DNA of 22,108 bases from JASEJA01 sp038872535 (GCA_038872535.1 JAVZJY010000018.1:1-22108); one strand, 5' to 3'. Shown: positions 14,600 through 22,071, counted from the first letter of the stretch. The notes: a model not told the origin generated them from the sequence alone. A program made the numbers and translations.

Positions 14600-15496
14600 A
14601 TGGTCATTCAAATTCGCAGTTTCAACAGCAAGGATCTGCCAATCCTCATCAAGTTGCTTAATGAAAAGTATAAGAGCTCTTATGAGTTTGTTCCTTACGC
14701 TGAAGATGGGCTTCTTTCTCACATTAAAGAAGATAATTTGACGGTTTTGGTGGCTGAAGAAAACAGTCAAGTTTTGGGTTCCGCTGCACATCATGAGGGG
14801 CATTGGGGAGAAGAAATAGAATGGCTTGCTGTCTTCAAAATCTCAAACCAAAAACTTGTAAAAGATGCCTTACTTAACGAAATTGAGAAACAAGTTAAGG
14901 GAGAAACGGTTTTCACGGCTGTGGATGCTGAAAGCCCAGAAATTAAAGAGTGGATTAAAAGGGGCTATCGGGCTGAGGGCGGCTTATACCACATGATTGC
15001 TAAGCTCGAAGGCTTAAAGCCGCTTCCAAAAATTCCAGAAGGCACGGTTCTCCGAAGCCTAAAGCCAAATGAGGAGAAAAAGTTTGTTGAAGCTGTAAAT
15101 GCTGGATTCGGCAGAGAAAGAGTCACAATGGGCAGTATTGATAGATGGAAAAGCGAATTTCCCCCTTTCAATGAAGAATGGATTCACGTTGCAGAATTTG
15201 GCAATAAGATTGTTTCGGTTGTTGTTTCCCGACCGGATGCAGAATATAACAAATTCTTTAATGGCAAGAGAGGCTATTTGGGTCCAGCAGCCACCATTCC
15301 AGAATATAGAGGGAAAAATCTTGCATCCGCCCTCACATGCCGAGCCATGAACTTTCTCTATGCGAAAGGAATGGATTCGGTGGCGCTTTACACCTCAGAA
15401 GAAAACGTTCCATCCGTAGCGCTTCTACAAAAGTTAGACTTTAAGGTTGGGCATCATTGGAAATTCATGCGCAAAAATTTGTCTAAACAGCAGTAA
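14600..15496 (+). CDS. Tandem GNAT-family N-acetyltransferase
   Basis: This 298-residue protein appears to be two GNAT folds in series. Residues 1-133 give a degenerate first domain with the fold's strand pattern but no clear CoA-binding motif. Residues 146-295 give a second domain with the acetyl-CoA loop ATIPEYRGKNLASAL at 231-245 (motif A, R/Q-x-x-G-x-G/A form) and the C-terminal strand SVALYTSEENVPSVALLQKL typical of the family. The active half would transfer an acetyl group from acetyl-CoA to an amine; the acceptor is unknown. It has its own promoter and no operon partner. Confidence 0.8.
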   Translation: MVIQIRSFNSKDLPILIKLLNEKYKSSYEFVPYAEDGLLSHIKEDNLTVLVAEENSQVLGSAAHHEGHWGEEIEWLAVFKISNQKLVKDALLNEIEKQVKGETVFTAVDAESPEIKEWIKRGYRAEGGLYHMIAKLEGLKPLPKIPEGTVLRSLKPNEEKKFVEAVNAGFGRERVTMGSIDRWKSEFPPFNEEWIHVAEFGNKIVSVVVSRPDAEYNKFFNGKRGYLGPAATIPEYRGKNLASALTCRAMNFLYAKGMDSVALYTSEENVPSVALLQKLDFKVGHHWKFMRKNLSKQQ

Positions 15497-15499
15497 AAA

Positions 15500-15560
15500 G
15501 CGAAAATATGAAAAATTATTAAAAGAGTAAAGACGAAAATCGTGAAAACTTATTGAAAAA
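15500..15560 (-). terminator. T-rich (minus strand) tract after the response regulator gene
   Basis: The 64-base gap between the convergent GNAT and response-regulator genes contains repeated A runs, which are T runs on the minus strand directly after the regulator stop. This fits archaeal U-tract termination of the long signalling operon; no strong hairpin is seen. Confidence 0.35.
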
Positions 15561-16031
15561 TTAGTGGCTTTTCTCTGGAGTTCCCTTTCCCACCTCTAGC
15601 TCTCTCACTCTAGTTTCTATGAACTCGGCAACTTTCTCTTGACTATACCTCTTCTCTTCTTCTTGCTTTTTCAGTTGTTCTCTGATTGTTTCTAGGACTT
15701 TGTCCATGTCGAAGGGCTTTACGATGTAGGCGTCTGCTCCCCTGTTTACAGCTTCTATGGCGTTCTGAAGTGTTGGATAACCAGTGATGATTACTTTTCG
15801 CATTCTTGGCGTTGTGTCCTTCATTTTTGTTAGAAGCTCTATTCCTTCCATGTCTGGAAGCCTAATGTCTATTAGGGCTATGTTGTAAAAGTTTTTCTTT
15901 GTCTTTTCTATGGCTTTTTTCGCCGTCTCCGCTGAATCAATCTGATATCCCTCTTCTTCAAGGATCGTTGTCAACACTTTTCTTATGTTTTCGTCGTCGT
16001 CAACAATGAGGATTCTAGCGGTTTCATCCAT
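15561..16031 (-). CDS. REC-domain response regulator without output domain
   Basis: Residues 5-120 are a CheY-like receiver: acidic pocket D11-D12, phospho-acceptor D55 in IALIDIRLPD, T83 in IITGYP and K105 in IVKPFD. A charged helix follows (about 115-146) and then a short tail; there is no DNA-binding or enzymatic domain, so it must signal through protein contacts. It is the last gene of the operon and overlaps the end of the kinase gene by 49 bases in another frame. GGAGGTG inside the kinase gene supports the ATG at 16031. The cognate kinase is almost certainly the adjacent one. A link to the two small upstream proteins as output partners is conjecture. Confidence 0.9.
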   Translation of the reverse strand: MDETARILIVDDDENIRKVLTTILEEEGYQIDSAETAKKAIEKTKKNFYNIALIDIRLPDMEGIELLTKMKDTTPRMRKVIITGYPTLQNAIEAVNRGADAYIVKPFDMDKVLETIREQLKKQEEEKRYSQEKVAEFIETRVRELEVGKGTPEKSH

Positions 16032-19000
16032 ATTTTTTCACCTCCTTCTTTTATTTTCGGTTGGATTGGAATAGTAACTGTGAAAGTTGTGCCCTTTCCA
16101 TGGGCGCTTTTTACTGAAATGGAGCCTCCGTGGGCTTCCACAAAGCGTTTGCAGATGGCTAAGCCGAAACCCATTCCCTTTGCCTTTGTTGTGAAGAGGG
16201 GTGTCCAAAGCCTTTTCAATGTTTCCTTTGACATGCCAACGCCCGTGTCTGAGAAGATCATCTCCAAATTCTCGCCTTTTTTTGCGCTTTTGATGGTTAT
16301 TTCGCCGCCTTTTGGCATGGCTTCAACTGCGTTTTTAATCAAGTTTACAAAAACTCTTCTTATTTTTTCGGCGTCAACTCTTATTTTCGGTTCGTTCTTT
16401 GTTAAATCTAAAACTTTAACATTTTTTGGAATTTCCACAAGCTCTAAGGCTTCTTTCACTATGAATTTTGGAGTTTTTTCAGAAATCTCAAGCTCTATCT
16501 CTCTCGAGTAGTCCAAAAGGTCATTTATTATCTTGTTTGAGTAGGCAATGTTCCTTTCTATGAGGTCAAGCATATCCCTAATTTTATGATTAGCCTCTAA
16601 GTTCAAACGCTTTTTCAGATAATATTGTGCGCCGGCAATGCTTGTTAATGGATTGCGGAGGTCGTGTCCAACCATTCCAGCTAATTCGCCTATAACAGCC
16701 AGCCTTTGGGCTTTGAGAAGCTGTTCTTGGGATTTCTTCAGTTCGGCTGTTCTCTCTTCAACTTTCTGTTCAAGTTGATCGGCGTAGTCTTCAAGCTTTT
16801 TCCTTGCCTCTCTTAAACCTTCAATAAGCTGGGCGTTTTCAATGGTTATCGCGGCTTGGTGTAAGAAAAGTTCTAATGGAATAAGGGATTCCCTTGTTGG
16901 TTTTCGCCCATCCACCGGGTCGTCCATGCTTATGATGCCCACAATTCTCCCTTCGGGAGTGCGGAGCGGCGCATAAAGCATATCCTGCGGATTCCAGTCC
17001 ACCATGTTCTCCTCGGAAAGACGGCTTGGGACGGCATTCATGTGCTTTATTGCCTCTTCTGTTGGCATATCTGGTGGAACATGGAAGAAGTGTTCCCTAG
17101 CCCACGTATCCATCCATGGTATGTAGTAGAACTCGCCAATCCTGTATTTCTCAAACTTTGGTCCCAGACGCTCTTTCCAGACGTCTCCCGGAGCCCTTCT
17201 CTCCTTTAGGAGTTTAATTTCCTCTCTTGTTAGGCCTACTGTGATGAGTTCTTTTCTTTCGAGGTTTTCGTCTACGCGGCCTATTACAACTCTTCTCCAT
17301 CCGAAATTTTGTATGGCTTTCGCTATTACTTTCAGTCTTTGATGTGTATCTTTTACATGCATGATTTCAGTTGAGCTTTTCATCAGGTTCGTTATCTTTT
17401 CTGAGAGTACTCTCAGTTTTTCTCGTCTTTTCAGATTACTTATGGCTGTGGCTGCATGGGAAGCTAATGTTTCTAATAATTTCTTGTCCTCTTCGTCAAA
17501 GGCTGCAATTTTTTTGCTTTCAACATTTAAAACGCCTATAACATTATTTCCCACTTTTATTGGCACTGCAAGTTCGGAGCGTATGCCCTCTCCACCTTTA
17601 ACGTATGCTTTTTCTTTCGTGACATCTGGGACGATGGCTGAATGTCTTGTCCTTGCAACCCTAACGGTTATGCCCTTTTTTCCATCTAAGCGCAATTTAA
17701 GTGATGGAATTTTTGAGTATCCTTTGTGAGCTACCATGCAGAGTGTTTTTCCCTTTATCATGAGGATGGATGCGTATTCGAATCCTAAGGTTTTTTTCAT
17801 AGCGTTTAATGTTAGCTTGTAAATTTCATTCATGCTTTTTGTCATGTTCAGGTTTCTGCCATACTCATTTAGCGCTGAGAGACTCTCTTGCCTCTTCAGG
17901 TTGCTTATGGCTATTGCAGCGTGAGAAGCCAGAATCTCCAACAGTCTCTTATCTTCCCTGTCGAAAGCTGAGAGCTTTTTGCTTTCAACGTTCAAAACTC
18001 CTAAGACCTTATTCCCAACCTTTATTGGTACGGCAAGTTCTGAGCGTACATCTTCTGCGCCTTCGCCTCCAACAAAAGCCTCTTCTTTTTTGACGTCTGG
18101 AATGAAAATTGATTTTTTGGTTCTTGCTGCCTTAACGGTTACGCCTCTGTCCCCATCTAAGGGTAATTTGACCGATAAATCTTTTGAATATCCCCTGTGA
18201 GCTTTTAGGCAAAGCATTTTTCCCTCTATTATGAAGATGTCGGCGAATTCGAATCCCAACGTCTTTTCCATAGCATCCAATGTTAGCTTATATATTTCTT
18301 CCATGTTCTTTGCCATGTTCAAGCTTTGTCCGTATCTGTTAAGCGTTGAAAGTCTTTCTTCGAAGCGTTTTCTTTCAGTTTCTATTTTCTTACGCTCTGT
18401 TATGTCAAGCAGCTGGGCTATGCTGCGTACTTTGCCAAATTTGTCTTGTGTGATTGTTGCTTTAAGCTCAACATCCCTTTTCTCGCCATCCTTTCGAACT
18501 ATTTTAAATTCGTATCTCGAAGGGATGGGTTCTCCTTTTTGTCTTCGCAAGTATCTTTCTTCAACTATGGCTCTGCTTTCTTCGTCGAGGAATTTTCTGA
18601 AGTCTTGTCCAATAATTTCCTCTTTTTGATAACCGCTTAGGGAGAAAGCCTCGTTGTTGGCGTAAATTATCTTAAAGTTTTCATCTATAAGCAGTATGAC
18701 GTTGTGGGAGTTTTCGACAATAGAGCGAAAGAGTTCCTCGCTGCTTTTTAGGGCTTCTTCCATTTTCTTTTGTTCAGTGATGTCTATGGCTATTCCATAC
18801 TTTACATGCTTGTTTTCAAGCCACTTTATGGCTTTGCATGTTACTTTGTACCAGCGTTTTGTCTTTTTATCTTGGTATTCGCTGGTATGGGTTTTTCCAA
18901 TGTTTTCTCCGAGAACATACTTGTTATTGCATGAGGGACATGGATGGTTTAAGTTTTCAAAAACCACATAACATTTTTTTCTTGTGAGGTCTTCGCCAAA

Positions 19001-19153
19001 AACCTCTTTAGCCTTCTTATTGGCAAAAAGCACTTTATAATTGTCTGGGTCTATGACGTAGACTGGCTCCTCTATTCCGTCGCTTATTGCGCTTAAGCTT
19101 TCCAGAACATGCCTAAGCTTTTCTGCAGTGTCCTTATTCATTGCGTCACTCAT
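15983..19153 (-). CDS. Soluble multi-sensor histidine kinase (PAS-PAS-GAF-GAF-GAF-HisKA-HATPase)
   Basis: This is a 1056-residue cytosolic kinase with no membrane segment. Domains in order: PAS (about 17-128) with cysteines C61, C72, C75 and C106 in a pattern common in anaerobe sensor boxes; PAS (137-256); two near-identical GAF domains (271-421 and 428-576); a third, diverged GAF with an insertion rich in aromatics (about 580-778); and a coiled-coil helix. HisKA follows, with phospho-acceptor H830 in GHDLRNPLTSI. The HATPase domain (920-1030) has N-box 937-946, G1 box DTGVG at 969-973 and G2 box GMGFG at 993-997. The start overlaps the preceding stop as ATGA (19153-19150). The C-terminal 16 codons overlap the response-regulator gene. 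Ligands are unknown; the Cys-bearing PAS may sense redox or a metal. Confidence 0.93.
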   Translation of the reverse strand: MSDAMNKDTAEKLRHVLESLSAISDGIEEPVYVIDPDNYKVLFANKKAKEVFGEDLTRKKCYVVFENLNHPCPSCNNKYVLGENIGKTHTSEYQDKKTKRWYKVTCKAIKWLENKHVKYGIAIDITEQKKMEEALKSSEELFRSIVENSHNVILLIDENFKIIYANNEAFSLSGYQKEEIIGQDFRKFLDEESRAIVEERYLRRQKGEPIPSRYEFKIVRKDGEKRDVELKATITQDKFGKVRSIAQLLDITERKKIETERKRFEERLSTLNRYGQSLNMAKNMEEIYKLTLDAMEKTLGFEFADIFIIEGKMLCLKAHRGYSKDLSVKLPLDGDRGVTVKAARTKKSIFIPDVKKEEAFVGGEGAEDVRSELAVPIKVGNKVLGVLNVESKKLSAFDREDKRLLEILASHAAIAISNLKRQESLSALNEYGRNLNMTKSMNEIYKLTLNAMKKTLGFEYASILMIKGKTLCMVAHKGYSKIPSLKLRLDGKKGITVRVARTRHSAIVPDVTKEKAYVKGGEGIRSELAVPIKVGNNVIGVLNVESKKIAAFDEEDKKLLETLASHAATAISNLKRREKLRVLSEKITNLMKSSTEIMHVKDTHQRLKVIAKAIQNFGWRRVVIGRVDENLERKELITVGLTREEIKLLKERRAPGDVWKERLGPKFEKYRIGEFYYIPWMDTWAREHFFHVPPDMPTEEAIKHMNAVPSRLSEENMVDWNPQDMLYAPLRTPEGRIVGIISMDDPVDGRKPTRESLIPLELFLHQAAITIENAQLIEGLREARKKLEDYADQLEQKVEERTAELKKSQEQLLKAQRLAVIGELAGMVGHDLRNPLTSIAGAQYYLKKRLNLEANHKIRDMLDLIERNIAYSNKIINDLLDYSREIELEISEKTPKFIVKEALELVEIPKNVKVLDLTKNEPKIRVDAEKIRRVFVNLIKNAVEAMPKGGEITIKSAKKGENLEMIFSDTGVGMSKETLKRLWTPLFTTKAKGMGFGLAICKRFVEAHGGSISVKSAHGKGTTFTVTIPIQPKIKEGGEKIWMKPLESSLLTTTKT
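17426..18343 (-). repeat. Tandem duplication of the GAF coding segment inside the kinase gene
   Basis: Two ~450-base segments (18343-17891 and 17872-17426) encode GAF domains offset by 155-157 codons. Shared stretches include RSELAVPIKVGN and GVLNVESKK at matching positions, plus near-identical ends (HAAIAISNLKR against HAATAISNLKR). Nucleotide identity is still visible, so the duplication seems fairly recent and the sites may allow unequal recombination. Confidence 0.85.
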
Positions 19154-19470
19154 TCTCCTTCAAGTAGTATTCTTTTCTTCACGCTGTCAACGCTCTGTAG
19201 AAAATCCAAGCCAGCATTTTCTTCAAATTTCAAACCAAGCTTTTCGTAAAGGCGTTTCACAATAAGCTTCTCAAGGTATGAAGCTCCTGGTCCGAAAATT
19301 CCTTCTAGGGCTTTTGCGAATTCCGTTAGGTTTGTTGGAATTTTTTCCTTTTTTAGGTTGAAGGAAGCTTCTAAGTGGAAGAGTATGGCTTGTTTGGGAG
19401 AATCTCCAAGCGAAGACAGACTTTCTTCAACCGCTGACAAGAGAATTTTGCTAAAGTTATTTTGAGTCAA
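19150..19470 (-). CDS. Small helical protein, paralogue 2, directly upstream of the kinase (NitrOD5-like)
   Basis: This 106-residue all-helical protein is paralogous to the gene at 19580-19912. Shared elements are AVEESLSSLGDS, QAI..HLE, an IP..L..FA..LE.IFG.GA core and LYEKLG. The pattern resembles the archaeal output domain I recall as NitrOD5 from two-component systems (from memory, not checked). A frame-open TTG at 19485 exists, but the TTG at 19470 is preferred: GAGGGA lies seven bases before it and the resulting start MTQNN aligns with MTRKK of the paralogue. The stop overlaps the kinase ATG, so it is translated together with the kinase and probably acts with it or the response regulator. 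It has no DNA-binding motif or membrane segment. Confidence 0.7.
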   Translation of the reverse strand: MTQNNFSKILLSAVEESLSSLGDSPKQAILFHLEASFNLKKEKIPTNLTEFAKALEGIFGPGASYLEKLIVKRLYEKLGLKFEENAGLDFLQSVDSVKKRILLEGE

Positions 19471-19489
19471 ATGGTTTTCCCTCAAGGGA

Positions 19490-19517
19490 ATGAATGTGAT
19501 TTTAAGAAGACATTCAT
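19490..19517 (-). promoter_or_regulatory. 8-bp inverted repeat before the second small gene
   Basis: ATGAATGT (19490-19497) and ACATTCAT (19510-19517) are perfect reverse complements around a 12-base loop. The repeat ends a few bases before the ribosome-binding site of the gene at 19470, so it could be an mRNA hairpin that tunes translation between the two small genes, or an operator for an internal promoter. Neither can be decided by reading. Confidence 0.35.
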
Positions 19518-19556
19518 GAAGCTTTGATAAATTATTTGTGAACTCTGAATCTGAAT

Positions 19557-19569
19557 TGCGAAACTCGCA
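19557..19569 (-). other. Short GC-richer hairpin after the first small gene
   Basis: TGCGA (19557-19561) and TCGCA (19565-19569) pair around a three-base loop, 11 bases after the stop of the gene at 19580. It lacks a following T run, so processing or mRNA stability is a likelier role than termination. The stem is only five base pairs. Confidence 0.25.
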
Positions 19570-19579
19570 GTTTTGTTGC

Positions 19580-19912
19580 CTAAGCCTTCCTTTTCTGGAA
19601 GCTTTGTTTAGCTGCTGTCACATACTCAAAAAATATGAGCTGCTTGCTTTCGTTCCATTCGAGGGGTTGCCCAATTTTTTCGTACAATTTTTTCATTATG
19701 AGGATTTCTATGAAGCGGGCGCCCAAACCAAAAATTTTCTCAAGTCCATCGGCAAAATCTTGGAGACGATTGGGAATTTCGTTTTTTGTTATTTTAAATT
19801 TGTCTTCAAGGTGGTAATAGATTGCTTGCCTTGCTGAGTCTCCAAGGGAAGCCAAGGCTTCATCTACAGCTTCGAGCAAAAGTGTTTCGAAGGCTTCCTT
19901 TTTTCTCGTCAA
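19580..19912 (-). CDS. Small helical protein, paralogue 1, first gene of the signalling operon (NitrOD5-like)
   Basis: This 110-residue helical protein shows SLGDSARQAIYYHLE at about 22-36, IPNRLQDFADGLEKIFGLGA at 46-65 and LYEKIG at 76-81. It is clearly homologous to the next gene, and both are single compact domains with predicted helices and no catalytic residues. The GLGA turn after IFG and the conserved LYEK suggest a helical bundle like archaeal output domains named NitrOD5 (recollection, unverified). The start is TTG at 19912 with a weak AGGGGAA upstream; a TATA-like TTTATTATT lies near 19955-19965 on the minus strand. It is followed after 94 bases by its paralogue, then by the kinase and response regulator. 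Confidence 0.7.
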   Translation of the reverse strand: MTRKKEAFETLLLEAVDEALASLGDSARQAIYYHLEDKFKITKNEIPNRLQDFADGLEKIFGLGARFIEILIMKKLYEKIGQPLEWNESKQLIFFEYVTAAKQSFQKRKA

Positions 19913-19954
19913 TGTTAGGGTTCCCCTGAGAATAGTTTTAGATTAGGCTTGTTC

Positions 19955-19968
19955 TAATAATAAATGGT
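19955..19968 (-). promoter_or_regulatory. Probable TATA box of the signalling operon
   Basis: On the minus strand CCATTTATTATTAG lies about 45-55 bases before the TTG at 19912, which predicts a leader of about 25 bases. An alternative AT-rich element (AAATTTAAAAATTC) lies about 20 bases further upstream. The whole region is AT-rich, so the choice is uncertain. Confidence 0.35.
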
Positions 19969-20035
19969 TTTTGAATTTTTAAATTTAATTATTGATTTTG
20001 CTGATTTGGAGCTTAAATCCGAGTCAAAATTGAAA

Positions 20036-20233
20036 TTAGACAAATTTTAATTGGTTGCCCAGCCTGTGCACCCTTTCCCTTATGAGACTTAGTTCTTTTG
20101 CGTAATCCATTAAAGCCATTCTTAATGTTTCACTTTCGCTTGTTCCAAGTCTCCTCGCAAGTTCGCTTAAGATTTCCTTCTGTTCTTTGCTTAGAACAAC
20201 TTTCACTATACATTTTCTAGGCATTTCGCTCAC
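20036..20233 (-). CDS. Ribbon-helix-helix (CopG/MetJ-like) regulator
   Basis: This 65-residue protein has the compact RHH pattern. A basic beta-strand (KCIVKVVLS, about residues 7-15) is followed by helix A (KEQKEILSELARRLG) and helix B (SESETLRMALMDYAKEL) with the GTSESE turn between them. Such proteins dimerise and bind DNA through the strand. The start may be the GTG at 20233 or the ATG at 20224, three codons in; neither has a clear ribosome site. It is divergent from the virus-like protease gene with 112 bases between them, containing an inverted repeat, so control of that region or of itself is plausible. It may belong either to the host or to the mobile part. Confidence 0.8.
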   Translation of the reverse strand: MSEMPRKCIVKVVLSKEQKEILSELARRLGTSESETLRMALMDYAKELSLIRERVHRLGNQLKFV

Positions 20234-20256
20234 GTTTTTGGTTTTTAACCGCTTCT

Positions 20257-20289
20257 ATAGCCCCTCTTGTTGGTGCTTGTGTGGGCTAT
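20257..20289. promoter_or_regulatory. 7-bp inverted repeat between the RHH gene and the virus-like genes
   Basis: ATAGCCC (20257-20263) and GGGCTAT (20283-20289) are exact reverse complements separated by 19 bases, so centres of the half-sites are 26 bases apart. It is unusually GC-rich for an intergenic spot in this window. It suits a repressor operator in the divergent promoter region; a TATA-like GTATATTA lies at 20322-20329. The RHH protein is the natural candidate ligand. Confidence 0.4.
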
Positions 20290-20345
20290 TGGGTTGTACA
20301 ATTTGCCTTTTCATTTTCTTCGTATATTAGTTTGGTGTTAGTTGT

Positions 20346-21992
20346 GTGAGGCGGTTAAGCTTGCCTTGGGAAATAACTGACCAATACATCCGCAGTGGGC
20401 ATCGCAACCCAGAAGAGTTTGAGCCGAACAGTTTACGCACGATAACGCTGAGCGAGGGTGAGGGGATTAAGGCTGTTGTCGGCAAGTTGAAGGGTAAAGA
20501 GAAAATGGATGTTCAAAGTTACTTGTTTGAAATTTCTAAAGGATGGAATCTTGAAAAGGCTAAAGCATGGTTTGAAAAGCATCAGAAAGGCAAGGGTTCT
20601 TTTGCTATCAAAGTTATGGAGAAAATTGTCGACAAACCCTTAAAAATTCGCGGCATTGCACTTAGGGCTGGCATGAGCCGAAACTCTAACATTTACACGC
20701 CTGAAGAACTGCAAGCCTTTGCCCAGAAGCTTGTTTCTGCCCCCGTTTATGTTGAGCATGTGGCTGTTCCAAACGCTGTTGGAAAAATAGTTAAAGCCGA
20801 ATGGGATGGCACTAACCTTTGGTATGAAGCCGAAATCTATGATGAGGAAATAGCTGAGAAAATACGCAAAGGCTTAATTGGACATGTAAGCGTCGGCGCA
20901 GACTATGAAACAATTGATGTTGTTGATGGAAAGATTCCGCATGGCTTGCATGATGCAGAATTAAGCCTTGTGGCTGTGCCGGGAATTCCAGAAACAAACA
21001 TTCAAATTTTAGAAAAATTAAGCGTTAAGGAGCAAGAGTTTGAACCCATAATTTCTGGCGAATATATTTTGGGCTTTTGTCAAGACGTTTCGGCTTTTAT
21101 GCCCGAACACTTCAGCACTGTTTGGCTTGACAAGGAAAATGGCGTTTTAGCCCTAATCGGAAGATTGCGGGCTGAACCTCAAACTCAAAGGGTTCAGAGC
21201 ATATTCTTCGCCAAAGAGAAGATGTGGGATGAAACCAAAATTCGAGATTGGCTTCTTCTGCATCCACATTACATGGATTCGGCTGATGCTTCTGCGCCTT
21301 TACAGACTCCGCTAAAAGAGCGTGGAAAAATTGGTGGTAAAAGGGTTTTGGAGCGGGTTTGGACCCGCAAATACATTAATGCCCTTCCAGACTCTGCCTT
21401 CGCTGTGGTTTACAAAGAAAACGGGAAAGTCGTCAGAAAGTTTCCGCATCACACTGCAGATGGCACAATTGACTTGCCCCACCTAAGAAACGCTAACGCA
21501 CGGTTGCCCCAAAGCGAAATTCCAGCCGCCTATAAGCAGCAAGCCATGAAGCATTTGGCAACTCATAAAAAGAAACTTGGTGTAGGCGCTTCGGCTGAAG
21601 AGGAAAAGCTTCTGGAACAGGAGGGCGAAGACAAAACAGCCAATGCGAATTTCGAGGCTTCATTGGAGCCAACCATGGACGAGCTCATAGCAAGTGTTGA
21701 AGACGTGACAGGGGAAATTGAGGACGCCATCAATGCTTTAGCAAGCCGTATTGAAAGGTTTGAGAAGGATTTTGCTGGAAAAATCGAAGGTGAGGTTAAG
21801 GTTGCTGAAGGTTTCATAAAAAATTCTAAAGCCATGATTCCAGTGGAAGAAGCCATAGGCATGATTCAGAAGGTTTTGCCAAGCCCCATGGTTGAGCGAA
21901 GCTGGGGTTTGGGTCCGCAAAGGCTTTGCCAAGAACTCCGAGGCGTCATGTTAAACCTTCGTAGGAGAGTGAAATCTGATGGTCAAAAGTAG
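20346..21992 (+). CDS. Tailed-virus prohead-protease-like protein with duplicated flanking module and scaffold-like tail
   Basis: This 548-residue protein has a central S78/XkdF-type capsid maturation protease domain at about 86-222. It shows H138 in YVEHVAVPNAVGKI, S182 in GHVSVGADYE, and the AELSLVAVPGIPETNI ending common to this family; D203 or E205 may be the third catalytic residue. The domain is flanked by two copies of one module: residues 25-79 (RTITL..., VQSYLF, AWFEKH) and 251-306 (STVWL..., VQSIFF, DWLLLH). DLPHLRNANARLPQSEIPAA (376-395) is another segment often seen in phage head proteins. Residues 419-500 are acidic and helical, like a built-in scaffold. The start is GTG at 20346 with only weak ribosome-site support. 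No terminase or portal gene precedes it, unlike typical head modules. Confidence 0.75.
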   Translation: MRRLSLPWEITDQYIRSGHRNPEEFEPNSLRTITLSEGEGIKAVVGKLKGKEKMDVQSYLFEISKGWNLEKAKAWFEKHQKGKGSFAIKVMEKIVDKPLKIRGIALRAGMSRNSNIYTPEELQAFAQKLVSAPVYVEHVAVPNAVGKIVKAEWDGTNLWYEAEIYDEEIAEKIRKGLIGHVSVGADYETIDVVDGKIPHGLHDAELSLVAVPGIPETNIQILEKLSVKEQEFEPIISGEYILGFCQDVSAFMPEHFSTVWLDKENGVLALIGRLRAEPQTQRVQSIFFAKEKMWDETKIRDWLLLHPHYMDSADASAPLQTPLKERGKIGGKRVLERVWTRKYINALPDSAFAVVYKENGKVVRKFPHHTADGTIDLPHLRNANARLPQSEIPAAYKQQAMKHLATHKKKLGVGASAEEEKLLEQEGEDKTANANFEASLEPTMDELIASVEDVTGEIEDAINALASRIERFEKDFAGKIEGEVKVAEGFIKNSKAMIPVEEAIGMIQKVLPSPMVERSWGLGPQRLCQELRGVMLNLRRRVKSDGQK

Positions 21993-22071
21993 AAGTTTGA
22001 TTTTTGGAGTAAGCCAGGCTGAACTGGCTGAAACAAATATGGATTTGGGGAGTGATTTTTATGGCAGATAA
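21979..22071 (+). CDS. Possible 30-residue protein overlapping the protease end
   Basis: ATG at 21979 opens a 30-codon frame that starts inside the last codons of the protease gene in another frame and ends at TAA 22069-22071, inside the first codons of the next gene. AGGAG lies 11 bases before the ATG. The chain of overlaps suggests translational coupling as in virus structural operons. The peptide has no recognisable motif, so a chance ORF is possible. Confidence 0.35.
   Translation: MVKSRSLIFGVSQAELAETNMDLGSDFYGR

Noticed and set aside
17361..18629. Long plus-strand ORFs opposite the kinase gene (e.g. 17361-17729, 18231-18629)
   Set aside because: They are antisense shadows of the GAF and PAS coding sequence, with no family resemblance and no expression signals.
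19913..20345. tRNA gene as provirus integration site
   Set aside because: No cloverleaf-like sequence or GGTTCRA-type T-loop was found between the signalling operon and the virus-like genes.
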